Below, one piece after another: positions 1-5,819 of a stretch of DNA of 14,166 nucleotides (positions are counted from its first letter, which is position 1; each line of letters opens with the position of its first letter). Below the pieces are notes generated by a model. The model did not search any database. It saw only the letters and a list, made by a program, of their open reading frames with translations, and had not been told where the DNA came from. The position numbers and the translations under genes are program-made. Origin of the DNA: Rhodoferax sp. OV413 (GTDB taxonomy: Bacteria > Pseudomonadota > Gammaproteobacteria > Burkholderiales > Burkholderiaceae_C); NCBI GenBank assembly GCA_945861195.1, contig CAMATS010000023.1, positions 1 to 14,166 of the forward strand. The letters run 5' to 3'.

Positions 1-299
1 TTGCGGCTCAAAAATGCGCTGTAGCTTTTGCAATAGGGGCAGTCTGATGCGCCCAGGTAAAGCAGCAGGGGTTTGTTGAGTTGCTTTGACTTGTCGAGAG
101 CCGGCGACAGATCAAGTACACGATCCGACCCATTGGCGACCGGTGTCACAAGCAGCGGCGCCAGCTCGGCCGGAATTTGAGCCTGCGCAAACCCGAGCAT
201 GAGCAGCGAGAGCAAGCCAGCCAGGCACTGGGCAGGCACCAGGCAGGCAGGCGCCAGCGATTCGGCCCATGCCTTGAAGAGCTTGAAAACAGACGTCAT
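1..299 (-). CDS. Exported thioredoxin-like protein, C-terminus beyond the window
   Basis: Reading the minus strand from ATG at 299 gives 99 codons with no stop before the window edge, so only the N-terminal part is present. A hydrophobic segment at residues 27-37, followed by an AQA-type cleavage site near residue 41, suggests a Sec signal peptide, though the region before it is long for one. The mature part contains KPLLLYLGASDCPYCKSY, with a CPYC pair at residues 87-90 placed after a beta strand as in the thioredoxin fold. Proteins of this kind are usually periplasmic disulfide reductases or oxidases; the exact subgroup cannot be told from this fragment. It lies 46 bases after the DUF1993 gene on the same strand, so it is probably the last seen gene of that operon. 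The ribosome site before the ATG is weak. Confidence 0.72.
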   Translation of the reverse strand, partial: MTSVFKLFKAWAESLAPACLVPAQCLAGLLSLLMLGFAQAQIPAELAPLLVTPVANGSDRVLDLSPALDKSKQLNKPLLLYLGASDCPYCKSYSAFLSR

Positions 300-345
300 T
301 GCCTGGCTTGTTTGCTTGGGTCGCGGTGGCGCTTGAACCAGTCGG

Positions 346-852
346 TCAGGGTGTGCCCAAATAATCCCGCTTGCCAATCTCCACACCGTTGTGGCGCAGG
401 ACGGCATAGGTCATTGAGGCATGAAAATACACATTGGGCAGTGCGTGACCGAGCAAAAACTGCATGCCCTTGTAGTGGGTTTCTTTGTCGCCGCGTTTGA
501 TCACGATGGCCTTGTCTTCGGTGCCGTCAATCTGTGCGGCCGACACGCTTTGCATAAAGGCCACGGTTTTATCCAGTCTTGCTTGCAGTTCTGCAATGCT
601 TTGTTCATTGTCCTCATGAACCGGGTTGTCCAGGCCGGCGAGCCGCGCCACCAGGCCCTTAGCGGTGTCAGAGGCAATTTGTACCTGGCGCGTCATGTTG
701 AGCATGTCGGGGTAAAGCCGAAACTCCAGCAGGGTTTTGGGGTCGAGTTTTTTGGCCTCGATATGGGCCTGTGCTTTGCCCAGTACATGGGACAGGTTGT
801 TGAGTGCGTTGACCAGGCGGGGAACGCTGGCTTGGTACATGGAGATGGTCAT
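346..852 (-). CDS. DUF1993 family protein
   Basis: This 168-residue protein starts MTISMYQASVPRL and ends EIGKRDYLGTP, both typical of the DUF1993 family (PF09351), and its length fits the family. The family is soluble, helical and of unknown function; I recall it being compared with the DinB-like four-helix fold but cannot confirm that here. Conserved-looking segments are LLEFRLYPDML near residue 41 and the H-rich C-terminal region around LPNVYFHASMTYAVLRHNG. The start is chosen at 852 because an AAGGA ribosome site lies about seven bases upstream; the frame is open further upstream, but that extension would run into the MFS gene. The gap to the MFS stop codon is only 14 bases and the ribosome site abuts it, so the two are very likely co-transcribed. 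There is no signal peptide. Confidence 0.9.
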   Translation of the reverse strand: MTISMYQASVPRLVNALNNLSHVLGKAQAHIEAKKLDPKTLLEFRLYPDMLNMTRQVQIASDTAKGLVARLAGLDNPVHEDNEQSIAELQARLDKTVAFMQSVSAAQIDGTEDKAIVIKRGDKETHYKGMQFLLGHALPNVYFHASMTYAVLRHNGVEIGKRDYLGTP

Positions 853-866
853 TTTCGGATCCTTTT

Positions 867-2132
867 TTATGACACTTTGGCAGGATTGCCCGGCAATGTT
901 AACCCTTGGTCTTTGTTTCGCTGCTGCCGCAAATGCAGCACTGCGAGGTAAATCGATACCAACTGGAGTGCCGCACAAAAGAAAAACGGCGCACCCATGC
1001 GCCAATCACTTGGGGGCAGATGCGACACCACGGCCAGCAACGGCGCACCAAGCACTGGGGCCAGCACCGCCATCAGACTGTTCAGTGAGGTGACTGCCCC
1101 CATGGTCTGGCCCTGACTTTTGCTGTCTGCCGCCGACGAAATCATGCTTTGCACCGTGGTTGCCACGGTCACACCAAAAATATTCACGCCAATCACCACA
1201 AACATCATCCAGCCCTCAGTGGCCGCGCCCCACAAAACATAGGCCAGGCTGGAAGACACCAGGCCGACCACAGCCAGCCGGGGCGGGCTGATGACCTTGA
1301 GTATGCGGCCCAGTAAAAAGCCCTGTACCGCCAGTGCTACCAGGCCGACTGCGGCCAACGACCAACCGCTTTCGCTCGGGCCCCAGCCAAATTTGAAACG
1401 GCCATACAGCACCCAGCAGGTGTACAGCACAAACTGCGCCAGGCCACTGAAAGCCACCACACCCACCAGCGGCCCCATACCGCGCAGCTGTGCCAACTTG
1501 CCCAGCGAAGCCACTGGGTTGGCAGTGCGCCAGTCCAGTGGTTTGCGGCTGCCTTCTGGCAAAGACTCCGGCAGCACAAAATAGCCGTAGGCCAAATTAA
1601 GCAGGGCCAGCGCGCCAGAGACATAAAAAGGCAGGTGCAGGTCGATTGCCCCGAGCAGGCCGCCCATCACAGGACCAAGAATAAAGCCCAGGCCCATCAT
1701 GGCGCCCAACAGGCCAAAGCGTTTGGCGCGTTGCTCAGGCGCAGAAATGTCGGCCACATAGGCACTGGCAATGGCAGCATTGGCCTGCATCGCGCCGCCC
1801 ACAATACGCCAGGCGATCAGGCCGGACAGGGTGGTGGCCAGGGCGGTACCAAAGAAGCTCAGCGCCAAGCCGAAAAAACACAGCAGCAGCACGCGCCGGC
1901 GGCCAAACTGGTCTGACAGCGCGCCAAGAATTGGCGAGAACACAAACGTGGCAGCACCAAAGGTGCAAGCAGCCACGCCATACCAGTAGGCCTGGTCGGC
2001 TGGCGCCTCGCTAAAAGCCGCAACCAGGGGCGGCAACACCGGAATAATGACACCGATGGCCATCATGTCGATCAGCACGGTCAGCATGATGAAGGGCATG
2101 GCCGCGTCACGGGATCTCTGTAAATTGAGCAT
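867..2132 (-). CDS. MFS transporter, TetA-like (DHA1) group
   Basis: The 421-residue product is a 12-helix major facilitator protein, probably a proton-driven exporter in the inner membrane. The first helix reads TVLIDMMAIGVIIPVLPPL, as in TetA-type drug efflux pumps. The loop between helices 2 and 3 carries the MFS signature GALSDQFGRRR (residues 70-80). Helix 5 has the antiporter motif GLGFILGPVMGGLLG (about 147-161), a hallmark of drug/H+ antiporters. Length is normal and no disruption is seen. ATG at 2132 fits the short N-terminal lead of TetA proteins; an internal ATG at 2099 is possible but would start almost inside the first helix. Neither has a strong ribosome site. The substrate cannot be assigned; the TetA resemblance does not by itself mean tetracycline resistance. 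It is first in a minus-strand run with DUF1993 and the thioredoxin-like gene. Confidence 0.88.
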   Translation of the reverse strand: MLNLQRSRDAAMPFIMLTVLIDMMAIGVIIPVLPPLVAAFSEAPADQAYWYGVAACTFGAATFVFSPILGALSDQFGRRRVLLLCFFGLALSFFGTALATTLSGLIAWRIVGGAMQANAAIASAYVADISAPEQRAKRFGLLGAMMGLGFILGPVMGGLLGAIDLHLPFYVSGALALLNLAYGYFVLPESLPEGSRKPLDWRTANPVASLGKLAQLRGMGPLVGVVAFSGLAQFVLYTCWVLYGRFKFGWGPSESGWSLAAVGLVALAVQGFLLGRILKVISPPRLAVVGLVSSSLAYVLWGAATEGWMMFVVIGVNIFGVTVATTVQSMISSAADSKSQGQTMGAVTSLNSLMAVLAPVLGAPLLAVVSHLPPSDWRMGAPFFFCAALQLVSIYLAVLHLRQQRNKDQGLTLPGNPAKVS

Positions 2133-2259
2133 CGCCCTATTGTGAGGTTATTTACGGGGCCCCCGGGGTTACTGCTGCGCCGGGTGTGTCAGAGCGGTCC
2201 ACTGCGCCACAATCAAACCATGCTGCTCCCCTGCCCTGCCGCCATCTTACGCACAGCCT

Positions 2260-3366
2260 TTGCCTGGCGGATTGCCTGAGCCCAGGCCGCCGGGTTTGCA
2301 ACGCCGCGCGCTGCTGCTGGCTGGGCTGCCGCTGTCGCTGTGCTCAAGCTACGCCAGCGCCTTAACACCACGCAGACTGCAGTTCCCACGCGATTTCGGC
2401 AGCCACCCAGACCTTCGGATCGAGTGGTGGTACCTCACTGGCGCTCTGTCGTCGCAACCGGCGGGTGAGCGTTTTGGTTTTCAGCTGACTTTTTTTCGCG
2501 CTCGGGTGACGGCGACACAGGCCATGGGCTCAGCCTTTGCCGCCAAGCAGCTGCTGTTTGCGCATGCTGCGGTGACCGATGTGGCCGGTAAAAAACTCTG
2601 GCATGACCAGCGTCTTGCGCGCTCTGGTTTTGGGCTCGCACAAGCCAGCCAGACCGACACCGAGCTTCGCCTGAACGACTGGTCGATGCGCCGAACCAAC
2701 CCCCAGTACGAGGCCCAGGCCAGCGGTGAGGGTTTTGATTTTCGCCTGAGCCTCAGCCCCACGCAGCCGCTGCTGTTGCAAGGCCAGCAGGGCCTGTCAC
2801 GCAAGGGACCAGAGCCGCAACAGGCCAGCTTTTACTACAGCCAGCCGCAGCTCCAGGCCAGCGGACAACTGCGCCTGGGCAGCAAAAATCTGGCAGTCCA
2901 GGGGCAGGCCTGGTTAGACCATGAGTGGAGCGACGAGTTGCTGCACCCCAGGGCTGTCGGGTGGGACTGGATTGGCATGAACCTGGCCGACGGGAGCGCA
3001 CTCACCGCTTTTGTGCTGCGCGACAAGGCGGGGGCCGCGCTGTGGTCCGGTGGCTCGTTCAGACAGCCGGGTGCGGGTCTGACACAACCCGCCCGAGCCT
3101 TCAAGCCTGGCGAGGTCAGCTTCCAGCCCCTGCGCTATTGGAGCAGCGCCAACACGGGGGCCCGTTACCCGGTGGAATGGCTGGTGCGCACGCCGGCCGG
3201 CAACTTCGGGGTCAAGGCGCTGGTCGATAATCAAGAACTAGACAGCCGCGCCTCAACCGGTGCGGTCTACTGGGAGGGCTTGAGCGAATTGACCGACGCC
3301 CAGGGGCAAGGCGTGGGGCAGGGCTACCTTGAGATGACCGGTTACGCCAGTCCCTTACGTTTGTAA
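2260..3366 (+). CDS. Exported lipocalin-like / CrtC-AttH family protein (COG5621)
   Basis: This frame encodes up to 368 residues. After a signal sequence come DLRIEWWYLTG (residues 51-61), QLTFFRARV, WLDHEWSDE (about 218-226) and DWIGMNLADGSALTAF. These are landmarks of the AttH/carotenoid 1,2-hydratase-like lipocalin family, often annotated as predicted secreted hydrolase. The true reaction of non-carotenoid members is not established. The N-terminus QRRALLLAGLPLSL has a twin arginine followed by a hydrophobic run and an ASA cleavage site, suggesting Tat or Sec export to the periplasm. The start is uncertain: no ATG is available and TTG occurs at 2260, 2272 and 2296. The last would give MQRRALLLAG, a neat signal peptide, with an AGG nine bases upstream, and may be the real one. 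An ABC exporter gene follows 47 bases downstream. Confidence 0.8.
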   Translation: MPGGLPEPRPPGLQRRALLLAGLPLSLCSSYASALTPRRLQFPRDFGSHPDLRIEWWYLTGALSSQPAGERFGFQLTFFRARVTATQAMGSAFAAKQLLFAHAAVTDVAGKKLWHDQRLARSGFGLAQASQTDTELRLNDWSMRRTNPQYEAQASGEGFDFRLSLSPTQPLLLQGQQGLSRKGPEPQQASFYYSQPQLQASGQLRLGSKNLAVQGQAWLDHEWSDELLHPRAVGWDWIGMNLADGSALTAFVLRDKAGAALWSGGSFRQPGAGLTQPARAFKPGEVSFQPLRYWSSANTGARYPVEWLVRTPAGNFGVKALVDNQELDSRASTGAVYWEGLSELTDAQGQGVGQGYLEMTGYASPLRL

Positions 3367-3369
3367 AGA

Positions 3370-3386
3370 CGCAGCGCCTGGCTGCG
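3370..3386 (+). other. Hairpin between the lipocalin-like gene and the ABC exporter gene
   Basis: CGCAGC and GCTGCG form a perfect six-base-pair stem with a five-base loop, starting four bases after the stop codon of the upstream gene. No T-run follows, so it is not a standard intrinsic terminator. It may trim or attenuate the transcript reaching the ABC gene, or be chance in GC-rich DNA. Confidence 0.3.
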
Positions 3387-3413
3387 CTGTCCATTTGGCC
3401 CATCTGAAGCACT

Positions 3414-5189
3414 ATGAGCTCTGAACGAAAAAAATCACAAAACCCCAAGTCCCTTTCGGGCCTGCTGCCTTTTTTGCGACCTTACCGCGGCTCAATTGCC
3501 CTGGCCGGCTTTTTTTTGGTGATGGCCGCCCTGGCAACTCTGGCCTTTCCCCTGGCGCTGCGCAGCCTGATTGATGGCGGACTGGTGCAAATTGACCGCG
3601 GCGCGCAAATGGTGGCACTGCGGGAGCATTTTGCTGCGCTGTTTGCTGTGTCGGTGGCGCTTGGCGTGTTTTCGGCAGCCCGTTTTTACATGGTCAGCTG
3701 GCTTGGCGAGCGAGTCACCGCCGACCTGCGCAATGCGGTGTACGGCCATGTGCTGCGCCAAAGCCCTGAGTTTTTTGAGACCACACAAACCGGCGAGGTG
3801 CTGTCGCGCCTGACCACCGACACCACCTTGGTGCAAACCGTGGTGGGCTCCTCGCTGAGTATGGGTCTGCGCAATGCGGTGATGGGCACCGGCGCACTGG
3901 GCATGCTGATCTGGACCAACCCGGTGGTGATGTTCCAGGTACTGCTGGTGCTGTTGCTGATCGTGCTGCCATCGCTGTGGTTTGGGCGGCGCGTGCGCAA
4001 ACTCTCGCGCGCCAGCCAGGACCGGGTAGCCGATTCAAGCGCCATCGCAGCCGAGGTGCTCAATGCCATCCCGGTGGTGCAGAGCTATACCGCCGAAGCA
4101 CGGGAGGCCGCACGCTTCAATGCCTCTACCGACAGCGCCTTTGAAACCGCTATCCGGCGCACGCGGGCCCGCTCGGTGCTGGTGGCCTTCATCATCATTG
4201 CCACCTCTGCCGCCTTGCTGTGGGGGCTCTACCAGGGCACGCAGGCGGTGATGGCCGGGCGCATCAGCGCGGGCGACCTGGGGCAAACCGTGGTGTATGT
4301 CATTATTTTGGCCAGTGCCTTTGCGATTTTGGGCGAGGTCTATGGCGACTTGCTGCGCGCCGCCGGCGCCACCGAACGCCTGATGGAATTGCTGGGCAGC
4401 CACTCGCCCATCAAGTCTCCTGCCGCACCAGCGTTCGGTGCAGTGCCCAGCGGGGGCAGTTCGGTGGCCTTTGAGTCGATCCGCTTTCACTACCCCTCGC
4501 GCCCGAATCAGGCCGCCCTGCTGGACTTTTCTCTGGTCGTCAAGCCGGGGCAAACCGTGGCCATCGTCGGGCCCAGCGGGGCGGGCAAAAGCACGGTGTT
4601 TCAGTTGTTGCTGCGCTTTTACGATCCGGCGGCTGGGCGCATACTGCTCGACGGCCTTGCCACCCCCGAGCTCAGCCTCCAAGACCTGCGCCAGCGCATT
4701 GGCATCGTGCCGCAGGATGCGGTTATTTTCTCGAATAGCGCGCTCGAAAACATCCGCTACGGCAAGCCAGGCGCCAGTGACGCTGAGGTTCAAGCCGCTG
4801 CCACCGCCGCCTTTGCCGACGATTTCATTCGCGCCCTGCCCGAAGGCTACCAAACCTTTTTAGGCGAGCGGGGCGTGCGCTTGTCGGGTGGGCAGCGCCA
4901 ACGTATTGCGATTGCCCGCGCCATGCTGAAAAACCCGCCCCTGCTGCTGCTCGACGAGGCCACCAGCGCCCTGGATTCAGAGAGCGAACGCATGGTGCAA
5001 GCGGCGCTCGAGTCGGCCATGCGTGACCGCACCACGCTGGTGATTGCCCACCGCCTCGCCACGGTCCAAAAAGCCGATCACATCGTGGTGCTCGATCAAG
5101 GCCGACTGGTGGAGCAGGGAACCCACGCCGAACTGGTGGCCAAAGGCGGGGTTTACGCCGGCCTGGCGGCCTTGCAATTCAATGCTTGA
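3414..5189 (+). CDS. ABC exporter, fused permease and ATPase (MsbA-related, TIGR02204-like)
   Basis: A complete 591-residue half-transporter that would act as a homodimer in the inner membrane. About six transmembrane helices occupy residues 25-315, beginning GSIALAGFFLVMAALATLAF. The ATPase half carries every expected motif: Walker A GPSGAGKST with Lys392, Q-loop GIVPQDAVIF, signature LSGGQ at 490-494, Walker B LLLLDEATSALD with Asp514 and Glu515, and the switch histidine His546 in IAHRLAT. It should therefore be an active ATP-driven exporter. The sequence resembles the MsbA-related family common in alpha- and betaproteobacteria, whose substrate is usually unknown; lipid or lipopeptide export is a guess from family membership. 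The ATG at 3414 has a short GAAG upstream. The preceding COG5621 gene on the same strand may be co-transcribed, with a small hairpin in the 47-base gap. Confidence 0.93.
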   Translation: MSSERKKSQNPKSLSGLLPFLRPYRGSIALAGFFLVMAALATLAFPLALRSLIDGGLVQIDRGAQMVALREHFAALFAVSVALGVFSAARFYMVSWLGERVTADLRNAVYGHVLRQSPEFFETTQTGEVLSRLTTDTTLVQTVVGSSLSMGLRNAVMGTGALGMLIWTNPVVMFQVLLVLLLIVLPSLWFGRRVRKLSRASQDRVADSSAIAAEVLNAIPVVQSYTAEAREAARFNASTDSAFETAIRRTRARSVLVAFIIIATSAALLWGLYQGTQAVMAGRISAGDLGQTVVYVIILASAFAILGEVYGDLLRAAGATERLMELLGSHSPIKSPAAPAFGAVPSGGSSVAFESIRFHYPSRPNQAALLDFSLVVKPGQTVAIVGPSGAGKSTVFQLLLRFYDPAAGRILLDGLATPELSLQDLRQRIGIVPQDAVIFSNSALENIRYGKPGASDAEVQAAATAAFADDFIRALPEGYQTFLGERGVRLSGGQRQRIAIARAMLKNPPLLLLDEATSALDSESERMVQAALESAMRDRTTLVIAHRLATVQKADHIVVLDQGRLVEQGTHAELVAKGGVYAGLAALQFNA

Positions 5190-5296
5190 AGTTGTCAGGC
5201 GCTAGGCGGGCCCCGGTTTTTATCCTGGCTCCGGCCAAGCGCAAGTATGTCGACAGCAGGTATTGACGCTGGTATTGAAAGAAGGTAGCGAAATAA

Positions 5297-5320
5297 GCTT
5301 GAAATAGGCTCCTATCAAGC
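5297..5320. repeat. Inverted repeat GCTTGA-N12-TCAAGC in the promoter region
   Basis: The arms GCTTGA (5297-5302) and TCAAGC (5315-5320) are perfectly complementary. The centre holds a second nested pair, TAGG and CCTA, around CT, so the whole is a near-palindrome apart from an AA bulge. It covers the -35 box and most of the spacer of the predicted promoter for the gene at 5388. It could be a repressor site or a copy of a short dispersed palindrome of the kind I recall from Comamonadaceae genomes; the sequence alone does not decide. Confidence 0.45.
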
Positions 5321-5327
5321 GTAAACT
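5299..5327 (+). promoter_or_regulatory. Predicted sigma70-type promoter for the 5388 gene
   Basis: TTGAAA (5299-5304) is followed after exactly 17 bases by TAAACT (5322-5327). These match the -35 consensus at five of six positions and the -10 consensus at four of six. Transcription would begin near 5334, giving a leader of roughly 54 bases before the ATG at 5388. The rest of the 198-base gap after the ABC exporter holds a direct repeat of GGTATTGA (5259-5266 and 5271-5278, 12 bases apart), a possible activator or repressor site, and no recognisable terminator. Confidence 0.45.
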
Positions 5328-5387
5328 GACTGCAGCAAATCTGCAATACAAGCACCCTAGCTAACAACCCGTTGCATTGAATCCTAG

Positions 5388-5750
5388 ATGGCCGCCCTGA
5401 CCGCCACCAACAGCGCCACCGCGTCGGCTCAGACGCTGATGCTGTACGAGCGCGTGCGGCAGGCTCAGCGCCAGGCGCAGTCAGCGCAGGCCGATGCCAA
5501 AACCAAGCGGGCGCAGGCGGACCAGGCAGAACTGGTGTCGGCGCAAAGCACGCTGCGGGCGCGCATGATCGAGGCGGCCAGCACTTATGAGCGCCCCCGT
5601 GCAGAGGCAACATCGCAGGCCCTATCCCCTTCGACCCAGGATTTCTTGGTGCGCATGCACCAAGCCCTGAGCAAAGACGGTGCTGCTGCCAAGCCCAGCA
5701 AAAACAGCCAGGGCCAGACGACCGGTCGCATCATTGACCTGACAGCCTGA
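5388..5750 (+). CDS. Small Gln/Ala-rich coiled-coil protein of unknown function
   Basis: I do not recognise a characterised family. The 120-residue product has no Cys or Trp, no signal peptide and no membrane segment. Residues about 18-65 are dense in Ala, Gln, Arg and Lys (ERVRQAQRQAQSAQADAK) and should form a long charged helix or coiled coil. A more ordered stretch follows, STQDFLVRMHQALSKDG (about 82-98), and the tail ends GQTTGRIIDLTA. I recall unnamed proteins of similar build, with an ETP-like linker, an 'FLV.M' segment and a 'TGRIV..SA' tail, in other Comamonadaceae, so it is probably a real lineage-specific gene rather than chance. Start choice is supported by the promoter at 5299-5327, although the ribosome site is poor. 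It is convergent with ygiQ, 67 bases away. Confidence 0.68.
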   Translation: MAALTATNSATASAQTLMLYERVRQAQRQAQSAQADAKTKRAQADQAELVSAQSTLRARMIEAASTYERPRAEATSQALSPSTQDFLVRMHQALSKDGAAAKPSKNSQGQTTGRIIDLTA

Positions 5751-5794
5751 GCCTTGCTCAAAACGCCAGCGCGCGGCTTATCGGGTCTGCCCAA

Positions 5795-5819
5795 AGCCGG
5801 CTGAAACAGGCCGTCGGCT
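5795..5819 (-). terminator. Weak hairpin at the ygiQ 3' end
   Basis: AGCCGGC (5795-5801) and GTCGGCT (5813-5819) form a seven-pair stem including one G-U pair, with an 11-base loop, overlapping the ygiQ stop codon. Read on the minus strand it is followed by only three T residues. It is the only terminator-like structure seen in the 67-base convergent gap, and may be chance. Confidence 0.22.

Noticed and set aside
217..252. CAGG/GGCA-rich low-complexity stretch in the thioredoxin-like signal region
   Set aside because: Units are irregular and no clean repeat period could be defined, so it is not reported as a repeat.
853..1005. A 51-residue N-terminal extension of the DUF1993 frame
   Set aside because: It overlaps the MFS gene by over 130 bases; a good ribosome site and the family start both support the ATG at 852.
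2156..2168. GC palindrome GGGGCCCCCGGGG as a terminator or operator
   Set aside because: No T-run on either side and no promoter elements placed around it; likely chance in GC-rich DNA.
4035..4853. A 272-codon minus-strand frame inside the ABC exporter gene
   Set aside because: It covers the Walker A and Q-loop coding region of a complete ABC gene and has no motif of its own.
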